Positions 16,613-25,141 of a DNA stretch of 64,000 bases are shown piece by piece (the first letter of the stretch is position 1; every line of letters starts with the position of its first letter). Location: positions 20,937 to 84,936 of the forward strand of contig DBQI01000014.1 of NCBI GenBank assembly GCA_002305165.1, in the 5' to 3' direction. A model generated the notes under the pieces. The model did not search any database. It was not told where the DNA came from and saw only the letters and a program-made list of their open reading frames with translations. The position numbers and the translations under genes are program-made. The stretch comes from Armatimonadetes bacterium UBA1398 (lineage in GTDB: Bacteria > Armatimonadota > Zipacnadia > UBA1398).

Positions 16613-17638
16613 TCAGCCCTGAGGCAGACCGTCGAGGATCGCGTCCGGATCCCTCGCTACGCGCTCGGCCGATGCCAGAATGGCGACGGCCTGCGCCTCA
16701 TCCAACAGCCCCTCAGACAGGGCGCGCTGGAGGTCATCGCGGTCCTGGATGCTTACGTTGCCGGCCGGATCAATGAACACGTCCACGAGTAGGTCGCGGT
16801 ACGTCACGCGGTCCCTGCCGACCCGGATCCTATCGGCCATGTGTATGACCGCGCAGAGTCGCTCGTCATCGGGTCCGTACACCACCCACGGTATGGCATC
16901 GGCGCCTGAAGTATAGCGGGCTACGGTGCGGCTTCCGACGGGGACCTGTACCCCCTTTATGCTGCCGGCGCGCTTGCCCCGGTACTCGAGCACCGCGGTC
17001 TCTCCGTCGCTGGAGACAAGACGACAGTGGTAGAAGGTGGGCGGGGAGAACACATGGTGCCGCGCCTCGGTGAACAGCGCTGGCCCGGGGCCGGCCTCGA
17101 TCTCCGCTCGGGCGGCCGCCACCAGATCATCGATCATCTCTCGGGACGCGACGACGGGCACGTCCTCCGCCAGGATGCTGAGCACATCCTCGGCCTCATC
17201 GTACGGAACTAGGTTTACATGCTCTACTAGAGGATCAACCGACCTGGATGGCTCGCCTTGAAGTTGACCCGCAAAGACCTGGAGCACGTCGCCCGTCGCC
17301 TCATCCGCCTCATGGACGGTGATGACCGCGACGGGTCGGGCCCATGCGACCAGTCCCCCTGACTGGTAACTCGCCGCCCGCTCCAGAGCGTCCCAAGGCA
17401 CCTCACCATCCATGAGCGGCGAAGCGGGCCAGTACCAGCCACGTCCAGTGACGCAGACCATGGCTACGCGGTCGTCGTACTCCAGGATGCCTGCCACCCA
17501 TCGGACACGAGCGCCTTTCGGCGGCCAGTCGCCTCTGTAGTACTCGATCCGGCAGTTCTCCAACTGGGCAACGAGTGGCGATGACACGGCATTACGCCCT
17601 TCCGCGAGGAGCGAGACCCGGCCACGCGCCTCAATCAA
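16613..17638 (-). CDS. DUF402 domain-containing protein
   Basis: 341-residue protein whose last 110 residues match the DUF402 pattern: TYRDLLVDVFIDPAGNVSIQ followed by DRDDLQRALSEGLLDEAQA. DUF402 proteins of the FAU-1/NtdP type bind RNA or hydrolyse nucleoside di/triphosphates. The N-terminal 200 residues are not recognised and may hold a second diverged copy of the barrel. TTG start. It lies just downstream of atpD where atpC would be expected, about 80 bases after the stop, so it may be co-transcribed with the ATP synthase genes. Confidence 0.6.
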   Translation of the reverse strand: MIEARGRVSLLAEGRNAVSSPLVAQLENCRIEYYRGDWPPKGARVRWVAGILEYDDRVAMVCVTGRGWYWPASPLMDGEVPWDALERAASYQSGGLVAWARPVAVITVHEADEATGDVLQVFAGQLQGEPSRSVDPLVEHVNLVPYDEAEDVLSILAEDVPVVASREMIDDLVAAARAEIEAGPGPALFTEARHHVFSPPTFYHCRLVSSDGETAVLEYRGKRAGSIKGVQVPVGSRTVARYTSGADAIPWVVYGPDDERLCAVIHMADRIRVGRDRVTYRDLLVDVFIDPAGNVSIQDRDDLQRALSEGLLDEAQAVAILASAERVARDPDAILDGLPQG

Positions 17639-17718
17639 GCACCGCTCGATTCCTCCGAGGCTAGCTCGCTACCTGCCGTGGAGGTCGAGAAAGCCTATAC
17701 GCGGAACCTAGGTCCTGC

Positions 17719-19146
17719 CTAGACGGTCTCACTCTCGCCGCCCTGACCCATCTTTCGTGCAGCATCGACGGCCTCCTGGATGTCGCCAACCATGTAGAAG
17801 GCACGCTCGGGGAGCTCATCCATCTCTCCGTTGATGATCTTCTCGAACCCCTCAATCGAGTCTTCCAGCTTGACATACCGGCCCTGGATGTTCGTGAACT
17901 GCTCCGCCACGAACATGGGCTGCGATAGGAACCTCTGGACCTTCCGAGCCCTTGACACCGTCAGCTTGTCCTCGTCCGACAGCTCGTCGATACCCAGAAT
18001 GGCGATGATGTCACGCAGATCGCGGTACCGCTGGAGCACTGCCTGCACATCGCGGGCGACGCGGTAGTGCCGCTCTCCTACTCCTCTGGGATCCAGGATC
18101 CTTGAGGACGATGCCAGCGGATCGACGGCGGGGTAGATGCCGAGGGCCGCAATGGAGCGCTCGAGCATAGTCGTCGCATCGAGGTGAGAGAACGTCGCCG
18201 CCGGCGCGGGGTCCGTCGGGTCATCAGCGGGCACGTAGATGGCCTGAACCGAGGTGATCGAACCCTTGGTCGTCGATGTGATCCGCTCCTGAAGGCGTCC
18301 CATCTCCTCCGCCAGTGTCGGCTGGTAACCGACGGCGGAAGGCATCCGCCCAAGCAGAGCCGATACCTCGGACCCCGCCTGCACGAAACGGAAGATGTTG
18401 TCGATAAAGAGAAGCACATCCTGGCCGCGATCTCGGAAGTACTCGGCAATCGTCAGGCCGGTGAGACCAACTCGAAGGCGAGCGCCAGGCGGCTGGTCCA
18501 TCTGCCCGAACACCAGCGCGGTAGAGCTCAGCACGCCGGACTCGGACATCTCGAGGTAGAGATCGTTCCCTTCGCGCGTCCTTTCGCCGACGCCAGCGAA
18601 CACCGAATGACCTCTGTGCACCTCGGAGATGTTTCGGATGAGCTCCTGGATGAGAACTGTCTTTCCGACCCCAGCGCCTCCGAAGAGGCCTATCTTCCCG
18701 CCGCTGGCGTAGGGTTCCAGGAGATCGATGACCTTGATGCCCGTCTCGAGAAGCTCGTCGGCCGTGAGCTGATCCACGAACTCGGGTGCGGGCTGGTGGA
18801 TCGGGTAGTGATCTGAGGCGTCCACCGGGCCCTTGCCATCAAGGGGCTGGCCGAGCAGGTCCACCACTCGGCCCAGTGAGGCTTCTCCCACAGGGATGGT
18901 GATCGGCGCGCCGGTGTCGATGGCCTCCTGACCGCGCCGCAGGCCGTCCGTCGACGCCATGGAGATACATCGAGCCATGTTGTCACCCAGGTGTGATGCT
19001 ACCTCCAGAACGAGCGTCGCCGACGCCCCAGCCGCGTTGCGGGTCTCGATGTGGATCGCATTGTAAAGGGGTGGCAGAATGCCGGAGTCGAAGGTGACAT
19101 CGACAACGGGTCCGATCACCTGGGCCACATGCCCAACGTTCGCCAT
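17719..19146 (-). CDS. atpD: F-type ATP synthase beta subunit
   Basis: Catalytic beta subunit of F1. The P-loop GLFGGAGVGKTVLIQEL, GVGERTREGNDLY (the catalytic Glu region), and IDNIFRFVQAGSEVSALLGR are all present, as is the DELSDEDKL region. 475 residues, full length. Last gene of the visible operon; the epsilon gene atpC that normally follows is absent. Confidence 0.97.
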   Translation of the reverse strand: MANVGHVAQVIGPVVDVTFDSGILPPLYNAIHIETRNAAGASATLVLEVASHLGDNMARCISMASTDGLRRGQEAIDTGAPITIPVGEASLGRVVDLLGQPLDGKGPVDASDHYPIHQPAPEFVDQLTADELLETGIKVIDLLEPYASGGKIGLFGGAGVGKTVLIQELIRNISEVHRGHSVFAGVGERTREGNDLYLEMSESGVLSSTALVFGQMDQPPGARLRVGLTGLTIAEYFRDRGQDVLLFIDNIFRFVQAGSEVSALLGRMPSAVGYQPTLAEEMGRLQERITSTTKGSITSVQAIYVPADDPTDPAPAATFSHLDATTMLERSIAALGIYPAVDPLASSSRILDPRGVGERHYRVARDVQAVLQRYRDLRDIIAILGIDELSDEDKLTVSRARKVQRFLSQPMFVAEQFTNIQGRYVKLEDSIEGFEKIINGEMDELPERAFYMVGDIQEAVDAARKMGQGGESETV

Positions 19147-19179
19147 AGAGAGCTCACCTCGTCGTTGCTTCCCGGTCGC

Positions 19180-20052
19180 CTACTGCTCGGCGAGAGCCTC
19201 AGCGCCGGCCACGATCTCCACGAGCTCCGTGGTGATCGCCGCCTGCCGCGCCTTGTTGAATGTCAGGGTCAAGTCCTCGATCATGTCAGTCGCACTCTGC
19301 GTCGCGTTCGTCATGGCCATCATGCGGGAGCCGTATTCGCTCGCCGCTGCCTCGAGGATCGCGTGGTAGATCTGGGTGTCCACGTATGTTGGTATCAACG
19401 CTAGCATGATGGTCTGGGGATCCGGTTCCAGGATGTACTCCGACGCTTCGCTGACATCATCCTGGGCGCGAACGGTCGCCGAGAAAGGCAGGAAGCGCTG
19501 CGCCGTCGGACGCTGCACAACCGCCGAGACGAACCGCTGGTAGCAGAGGTAGACTTCGTCCACCTGCTCGGATGCGTAGAGATCCCGAAGGTACGTGGAG
19601 AGGATCGACACGTCGCCCGCCGGAGACTGGTCGGACAGCCCCACGAAAGTACGCAACACCTCGTGGCGATCGCGCCGCCCCAGGAAGTATTCGCATGCCT
19701 TCCGGTTGACTGGCACCACTTTGACGTCGCTGTTCTGACTCGCGATGAAGCGCTCCACGAACCGCAGGAGGTTCCCATTGTAGGATCCGCATAGCCCACG
19801 GTCGGAACCCACGACGACGACGCAGGTAGTGCGGGGCTCCCGAGTATGGAGCAGAGGATGCTCGATCTCCCCCGCAGCAGCCCCCACCCGATGCAGTGTC
19901 TGCGCGAGCTTCTCCGCGTACGGACGGCTGGCTGCGACGCGGTGCTGGGCGCGCTGCAGCCTCGCGGCCGCCACGCGCTTCATGGCATCCGTTATCTGCC
20001 GAATGTTCCGGACCGTACGTATCTTTCGCCGGATCAACCGTACGCTAACCAC
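19180..20052 (-). CDS. atpG: F-type ATP synthase gamma subunit
   Basis: Central rotor shaft of F1, 290 residues. The N-terminal helix RRKIRTVRNIRQITDAMKRV and the C-terminal helix MIEDLTLTFNKARQAAITTE are diagnostic, and GSDRGLCGSYN is the conserved middle motif. GTG start. It sits in the standard order alpha-gamma-beta. Confidence 0.96.
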   Translation of the reverse strand: MVSVRLIRRKIRTVRNIRQITDAMKRVAAARLQRAQHRVAASRPYAEKLAQTLHRVGAAAGEIEHPLLHTREPRTTCVVVVGSDRGLCGSYNGNLLRFVERFIASQNSDVKVVPVNRKACEYFLGRRDRHEVLRTFVGLSDQSPAGDVSILSTYLRDLYASEQVDEVYLCYQRFVSAVVQRPTAQRFLPFSATVRAQDDVSEASEYILEPDPQTIMLALIPTYVDTQIYHAILEAAASEYGSRMMAMTNATQSATDMIEDLTLTFNKARQAAITTELVEIVAGAEALAEQ

Positions 20053-20080
20053 AGCAGTCCCTCAGATCCGCTCCCCCGGG

Positions 20081-21697
20081 CTACTCTACCGACGGAGTCT
20101 CCTGTACTTCCGCTTCCTCCTCGGCCTCGACTTTGAGCCGGCCATCCAGCCACAGGCCTACCGCCTGCTTGCATGCCGCCTCGAGGCCAGCGCGGAGGTC
20201 GTCCGTCAGATCGGATGTCGTTCTCAGGGCTTCGGTGATCTCCGGATGCCTGGCCGTGATCCAGCGTAGGAAGATCGGCTCGAAAGCGCGCACCTGGTCC
20301 GCCGGGAGGCGGTCCAGGTGACCCTCCGTGCCGGCAAAGATCATGATCACCTGGTTGGTCACCGACATCGGAGCGTACTGCTCCTGCTTGAGCAGCTCGA
20401 GGAGCCGCTCGCCGCGATCCAGCTGGGCGCGCGTGTCTGCATCCAGGTCTGACGCGAACTGGGCGAAGGCGGCCAGCTCCGAATGCTGGGCCAGATCCAA
20501 TCGCAGGCGACCCGACACCTTCCGCATCGCCTTGACCTGGGCGTTGCCACCCACGCGGCTCACGCTGACGCCTACGTTGATCGCGGGCCGCTGTCCGGCA
20601 TAGAAGAGGTCTGTCTCCAGGTATATCTGGCCATCCGTAATGGAGATGACGTTCGTCGGGATGTACGCGGAGTAGTCGCCGGCCTGGGTCTCGATGATGG
20701 GCAGCGCGGTTAGTGTGCCGCCACCAGCGGAGTACGCCTCCGGCCGGCTCTCGTGCGCGTTATCCGCCAGCTTGGCCGCGCGCTCGAGGAGGCGCGAGTG
20801 CAGGTTGAAGATATCCCCTGGGTAGGCCTCGCGGCCTGGCGGCCGCCTGAGCAGCAGACTGATCTGGCGGTACGCTTGGGCATGTTTGGATAGGTCATCG
20901 TAGACAACCAAGCAGTGCTTGCCCATATCGCGCATGTACTCACCTATTGCGCAACCCGCGTACGGGGCAATGTACTGCTGGGAGGCGGGGGCGGACGCCG
21001 TCGCCGAGACGACCACGGTGTACTCCATAGCCCCAGTGCGCTGGAGCACATCGACAACGCTCCGCACCGTGGACTGCTTCTGCCCAATGGCCACGTAGAT
21101 ACAGAAGACGTCTGTGTCTTTCTGGTTGATGATGGCGTCGACTGCCACGGCCGTCTTGCCTGTCTGACGGTCGCCGATGATGAGCTCGCGCTGGCCCCGC
21201 CCAATGGGGGTGATGGAGTCGATCGCTTTCAGGCCCGTCTGCAGCGGCTCCTTCACGGGCTGCCGATCGAGAACCGTGGGGGCTAGCTGCTCGATGGGGC
21301 GGCTCTGAGAGGTGACGACGGGCCCCTTGCCGTCAAGGGGCCGGCCGAGGGCATCCACCACCCGACCGAACAGCGTCTCGCCCACCGGGACCTCAACGAT
21401 GCGACCGGTGGTCTTGACCTGGTCGCCCTCCTTGATGCTTCGGTCATCCCCGAGGAGGACGGCGCTGACGCTTCTCTCTTCCAGGTTCAGAGCCATGCCC
21501 ATGATCGGCTGACCGGTGGTGGGATCGGGCGGGAACTCGAGCAGCTCGCCGGCCATAGCCTCGGCCAGCCCATACACGCGCGCGATCCCGTCGCCTACCT
21601 GCAGCACCGTGCCCACTCCGGCCCGATCGACCGTAGCCCGGTACGACTCTAGCTCCTGCTTGAGGATACTGGTGACTTCCTCGGGCCTGATTCCCAT
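20081..21697 (-). CDS. atpA: F-type ATP synthase alpha subunit
   Basis: Non-catalytic nucleotide-binding subunit of F1, 538 residues. The P-loop GDRQTGKTAVAVD, the DGIARVYGL barrel near the N-terminus and the motif PAINVGVSVSRVGG are conserved. The C-terminal tail (about 25 acidic residues) is slightly longer than usual. 18 bases downstream of atpH. Confidence 0.97.
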   Translation of the reverse strand: MGIRPEEVTSILKQELESYRATVDRAGVGTVLQVGDGIARVYGLAEAMAGELLEFPPDPTTGQPIMGMALNLEERSVSAVLLGDDRSIKEGDQVKTTGRIVEVPVGETLFGRVVDALGRPLDGKGPVVTSQSRPIEQLAPTVLDRQPVKEPLQTGLKAIDSITPIGRGQRELIIGDRQTGKTAVAVDAIINQKDTDVFCIYVAIGQKQSTVRSVVDVLQRTGAMEYTVVVSATASAPASQQYIAPYAGCAIGEYMRDMGKHCLVVYDDLSKHAQAYRQISLLLRRPPGREAYPGDIFNLHSRLLERAAKLADNAHESRPEAYSAGGGTLTALPIIETQAGDYSAYIPTNVISITDGQIYLETDLFYAGQRPAINVGVSVSRVGGNAQVKAMRKVSGRLRLDLAQHSELAAFAQFASDLDADTRAQLDRGERLLELLKQEQYAPMSVTNQVIMIFAGTEGHLDRLPADQVRAFEPIFLRWITARHPEITEALRTTSDLTDDLRAGLEAACKQAVGLWLDGRLKVEAEEEAEVQETPSVE

Positions 21698-21715
21698 AGT
21701 GAACTTATCCGTCTC

Positions 21716-22288
21716 CTAGCCGCGGCTGGCGCGTAGCCGGCCGACCACATCCTGAGCCTTCATCTCCGCACGGAGACGCGATAGGCTGCCGCGAACGCTG
21801 CCGTCCCAGACGCGATCGCCCACAATGGCGATCACGCCCCCGATAATGCCCGGGTCCACTGTGGCCTCGATCTCCACCCTGCTGCCCGTGACACGGCTGA
21901 GAGACCGCAGTAGCTCCGCTGTCTCCTCGGGCTTCAGGGGCACCGCGCTCGTCACTCTCGCCGTCTCGATCCCTTGCTGTGCAAGCCACAGTCGCCGGTA
22001 CTCCACCGTGATTGCATCCAACTGGTCCGCACGATCGCGAGCTACGAGCACACGCAGGAAGTCCAACGCGGCGTCAGAGACGACGCCATTCAGGGCTACC
22101 TCAATCGCACGGCGCTTCGCGGCAGCAGGCACAAAGGGTTGCTCGACATAGCTCTTCACCGGCGGCATAGACTCCAGGCGCGCCAGAGCGGCCTGGAGAT
22201 CGTCGTAGATCTCCCGCTCGATACCACACTCTAAGGCCATCTCGAACAGGGCCTTCGCGTACCGTTTAGCCGCCCGCGTGTCGCGCAC
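21716..22288 (-). CDS. atpH: F-type ATP synthase delta subunit
   Basis: Peripheral-stalk subunit that joins the b dimer to the top of F1. 190 residues with the family N-terminus AAKRYAKALFEMALE and the C-terminal GGVIAIVGDRVWDGSVRGSL. GTG start, GGAGG upstream, 18 bases after atpF. Confidence 0.92.
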   Translation of the reverse strand: MRDTRAAKRYAKALFEMALECGIEREIYDDLQAALARLESMPPVKSYVEQPFVPAAAKRRAIEVALNGVVSDAALDFLRVLVARDRADQLDAITVEYRRLWLAQQGIETARVTSAVPLKPEETAELLRSLSRVTGSRVEIEATVDPGIIGGVIAIVGDRVWDGSVRGSLSRLRAEMKAQDVVGRLRASRG

Positions 22289-22306
22289 CGACTCGTCCCG
22301 CCTCCG

Positions 22307-22819
22307 CTATGAGGGAACCTGGGAGTCCAGTTCCCCGATGAAACGTCGAACCAGCTGCCGTTGGCTGTCCTCGTTCAGTGCCTGGTGGACTACGCGCTCC
22401 GCCGCGTCAATGGAGAGGTCCACGATCTGGTCCTGGATCTCCTTGAGGGCCTTCTCCTTCTCGCGCTCTATCTGGAGGTAGCCGCGTTGGCGCGCGGCCT
22501 CCGCTTCCTCGGCCGCCTGAGCTCTGATGCCCTCAGCGATCCTCTCGGCTTCAGCGACTGCCCTCTGGATGCGGTCTCGTGCCTCGGTCTCGATCTCGGC
22601 GATTCGCCGCTCGTACTCAGTCCTGATCGCCTCTTTGGCCTTCTCGTCGCGCTCGGCCCTATCGAGACGGTCCCTGATCTCGTCGTTCCTCGACTGCACC
22701 ATGTTGCCGATGGGCCCAAACAGGAAACGTTTGAGCACCCAGAACAGCGCCAGGAACGATATCGCCTGCATCAGCAGCAGACGAGGTTCGAGACCGAGCT
22801 GCTCCATTAGCTGAGCCAT
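22307..22819 (-). CDS. atpF: F-type ATP synthase b subunit
   Basis: Peripheral stalk subunit: one N-terminal membrane helix (LLLMQAISFLALFWVLKRFL) and a long charged coiled coil rich in Glu, Arg and Ala. 170 residues. ATG at 22819 is chosen because GGGAGG lies 8 bases upstream; a longer frame to 22849 lacks a site. Only one b-type gene is present, so a homodimer is expected. Confidence 0.93.
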   Translation of the reverse strand: MAQLMEQLGLEPRLLLMQAISFLALFWVLKRFLFGPIGNMVQSRNDEIRDRLDRAERDEKAKEAIRTEYERRIAEIETEARDRIQRAVAEAERIAEGIRAQAAEEAEAARQRGYLQIEREKEKALKEIQDQIVDLSIDAAERVVHQALNEDSQRQLVRRFIGELDSQVPS

Positions 22820-22916
22820 GCCACATGCCTCCCGCTCCGGCCGTGCCACCCAGGAGAGGCCGGCCGACCGGACATCACCGCGCGATCACGGGGCCAGACC
22901 ACCCCGCGTACCCGCG

Positions 22917-23204
22917 CTAGCCAGCAGCAGCCTCAATGATCTGCTGAAGGCTGGGTAGACGTCCCTGGAGCAGGAAGAAGACCAACAGCGCGTAGATGAC
23001 GATGGATTCGATCAGAGCGAGGGAGATGATCAGGTTCGCGCGGATATCCCCCGATACGCTGGGCTGGCGGGCGATGCTCTCGAATGCCGCCGCAGCAGCC
23101 CTGCCCTGGCTGATGCAGGCTGGCAGCGCCGCAATGGGCACTGCCAGAGCGGTGCCTAGTGCCAGGATCGCGAAGTACCATTGTGCTTGCCCGAAAGCTT
23201 CCAT
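22917..23204 (-). CDS. atpE: F-type ATP synthase c subunit, with sodium-type ligands
   Basis: 95-residue ring subunit with two membrane helices joined by the RQP loop (ESIARQPSVSGDI). The ion-carrying acid is Glu66 in SLALIESIVIYALLV. Gln33 on helix 1 (PACISQG), Ser67 next to the Glu, and Tyr71 match the Gln32, Ser66 and Tyr70 sodium ligands of Ilyobacter tartaricus; Thr67 of that enzyme is Ile68 here. This suggests sodium rather than proton coupling, but not conclusively. The C-terminal 15 residues (LPSLQQIIEAAAG) extend beyond most c subunits. Confidence 0.94.
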   Translation of the reverse strand: MEAFGQAQWYFAILALGTALAVPIAALPACISQGRAAAAAFESIARQPSVSGDIRANLIISLALIESIVIYALLVFFLLQGRLPSLQQIIEAAAG

Positions 23205-23229
23205 CTTCGACTTGCCTCCCTAAAGTGCG

Positions 23230-24210
23230 CTACGCCTGGGCCGTAGCGGGCCCAGCGTGCGTATCGTTACCGTGGGCATCGCCCTGGTGCTCCAGGAAGC
23301 CCGCGATGTACGAGCATGTCAGGGCCGTGAACACGTAAGCCTGAAGCAGGCCCGTGAAGACGGCGAAGAACGTCATCGGCACGTGCAGGGGAACGGCGCT
23401 CAGGAACATGATGATAGCCAAGAAGTGCAAGACCTTGTCCTCGCCACCGATATTGCCGAACAGACGGAAGGCTAGGGACACCGGCCGAGCGACCTCCCCC
23501 ACGATGTGAATCGGGATGTTGACCGGGAAGAGCCACCATGGCTCGCCAACGAAGTGCAGCAGGTAGGACTTCAGGCCGGCTTTGCGGATCGCCACATAGT
23601 GCACGTAGATGATGGCAACCAATGCCAGACTGAGAGTTGTGTTCAGTCCAAGCAGGAAGTCGCCCTCGGACACCCCGGTGGGGGAGATCAGACCCGGAAT
23701 GAGGCCCGCCCAATTGGATAGGGTGATGAACACGAAGAGGCTCGCGATGAAGGGAGCGTGTTCCTCGCCGCCTGGTCCGATGGCGCCGCGGGTGAAGCCT
23801 CGCAGGCTGTCGACGCACATCTCCACGAACCCCGCGATGTCCTTCTGCGGCACCCTGCCGAGTCGCTTGCGCACGTACAGTGAGAGCACCATGAGCCCGC
23901 CGCAGATGATCCAGGTCATTACCACGAAGGGCTGAAACACGGAGTTCGCTATCTCCTCTGCCTGCTCCGGAGACATGCCGAATGCGCCGAAGGCAGGGAG
24001 CGAGGCGTCACGAAGGAGCAGGCACACCCGGTTGAAGACCGTGTGCTGGTCATGCCACGGCATAGATGCGCCATGACCATGATCGGCGTCAGCGTGCTCC
24101 TCCATCTCGACCGTCGCGGCCGGCTCGCCCGCGTCTGGCACCGCAGACACGGCCTGTACAGGCTGAGCGGCGGCTAACAGGAACGCGAGGACCCAAATCA
24201 GGGCGCTCAA
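23230..24210 (-). CDS. atpB: F-type ATP synthase a subunit
   Basis: Stator channel subunit. The essential Arg lies in RPVSLAFRLFGNIGGED. Several membrane segments follow a signal-like N-terminus (LIWVLAFLLAAAQPVQA) and a His/Asp/Glu-rich stretch of about 40 residues that most a subunits lack. 326 residues. The next gene upstream, atpI-like, ends 7 bases before it. Confidence 0.93.
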   Translation of the reverse strand: MSALIWVLAFLLAAAQPVQAVSAVPDAGEPAATVEMEEHADADHGHGASMPWHDQHTVFNRVCLLLRDASLPAFGAFGMSPEQAEEIANSVFQPFVVMTWIICGGLMVLSLYVRKRLGRVPQKDIAGFVEMCVDSLRGFTRGAIGPGGEEHAPFIASLFVFITLSNWAGLIPGLISPTGVSEGDFLLGLNTTLSLALVAIIYVHYVAIRKAGLKSYLLHFVGEPWWLFPVNIPIHIVGEVARPVSLAFRLFGNIGGEDKVLHFLAIIMFLSAVPLHVPMTFFAVFTGLLQAYVFTALTCSYIAGFLEHQGDAHGNDTHAGPATAQA

Positions 24211-24216
24211 ACAGAC

Positions 24217-24654
24217 CTACCTCTCGCGGTGCTCCGAAGGGCTATCCGGCAGCACCGGAGACTCCTCGGACCTACGGCCGTCAGTGGCCCACCGCCCCCA
24301 AGACTGACCTGCCGCTTTCAGCAGTCCCACCGCCATCGGCAAGGTGACACCACCGGCGATAGCGACCGTGTTCAGGCGGAGTACCAGTATATACAAATAC
24401 AGTACAACCCCAAGAAAGGGAAGTAGCAGCAGGTTCATCATCTTGATCCAGGTCAGGCGGTCAGCGTGCCCCGGCTCCGTCGCAACCATTACGAGGCGCT
24501 CGATAGCGTAGAAGGTCAGCACCGCTAGCGCGGCTCCGCCGATGAAGCCGCCCCATACCGTCCAGCTATACCCTCTCCAGTGCAGACAGAGGGCGATGAG
24601 CGGAGCGAACCAGGCGGTCTCACGGTACACTCGATGGATGAACGCCAAGTCCAC
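24217..24654 (-). CDS. atpI: ATP synthase subunit I-like membrane protein
   Basis: 145-residue membrane protein with four predicted helices (for example FAPLIALCLHW, GGFIGGAALAVLTFYAIE, LLLLPFLGVVLYLYILVL). Its place directly before atpB fits AtpI, which helps c-ring assembly and may carry magnesium. The sequence is diverged; the call depends on position and topology. Confidence 0.6.
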   Translation of the reverse strand: MDLAFIHRVYRETAWFAPLIALCLHWRGYSWTVWGGFIGGAALAVLTFYAIERLVMVATEPGHADRLTWIKMMNLLLLPFLGVVLYLYILVLRLNTVAIAGGVTLPMAVGLLKAAGQSWGRWATDGRRSEESPVLPDSPSEHRER

Positions 24655-24656
24655 GT

Positions 24657-24911
24657 TTATCGGTCGCTCCTCTCATCCCGCCGCTGGTCGCGCTCGCTCT
24701 TCCTGTTCAGCCGGTCGCCGACCGCGACAGCCTCACGAAGCCCGGCTCCGAGCCCGACGAGGGTCAGGATCATGGTGAACCACGGCGTCTGGAGTCCGAG
24801 CTTGCTGTCCAGGAACCAGCCGATCCCGAAGCCGACGAGGATGCACGCGGCGAGGGAGAAGCCGAGGTTCAGGCCCTCCACTCCCCATGATCCTCCGGAT
24901 CGGGAACTCAT
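24657..24911 (-). CDS. AtpZ/AtpQ-like F0F1 accessory membrane protein
   Basis: 84-residue protein with two membrane helices (LGFSLAACILVGFGIGWFLD and FTMILTLVGLGAGLREA) and a charged C-terminus. The pattern GxGxGWFLDxxxxTxPWFTxxxxxxGxxAG is that of AtpZ/AtpQ proteins, which precede atpI and atpB in many operons and have been tied to ion transport with AtpI. GGAGG lies 11 bases upstream. A TACAAT (24966-24971, reverse strand) may be the -10 of the operon, but no good -35 goes with it. Confidence 0.7.
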   Translation of the reverse strand: MSSRSGGSWGVEGLNLGFSLAACILVGFGIGWFLDSKLGLQTPWFTMILTLVGLGAGLREAVAVGDRLNRKSERDQRRDERSDR

Positions 24912-25141
24912 TCAGTCGGGCGCCTCCGTGCCGCTTCCGAGCCGCTTCATGCGACCACACCCGCCATTGTAGCCGAGAGGAGCCGCTCTGAGTGCGGGAT
25001 TCCGCTGTGCGTAGGCTGGCAGTCCGCGAGGGTGAAGTGGCCTCTCCCCCGTAGACCACGTATACTCGTGTCACGCCATGCTTGGCCGCAGGGGCGCACC
25101 TCACATGTCAGCGCTCGCCACGCTGGAACAAGGAAGTGACC

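Noticed and set aside
24912..25141. FMN riboswitch before ribBA
   Set aside because: A fragment (AGTCCGCGAG) recalls one RFN segment, but the conserved GGGTG...ATTCCC and CCGGCGGT parts are absent.
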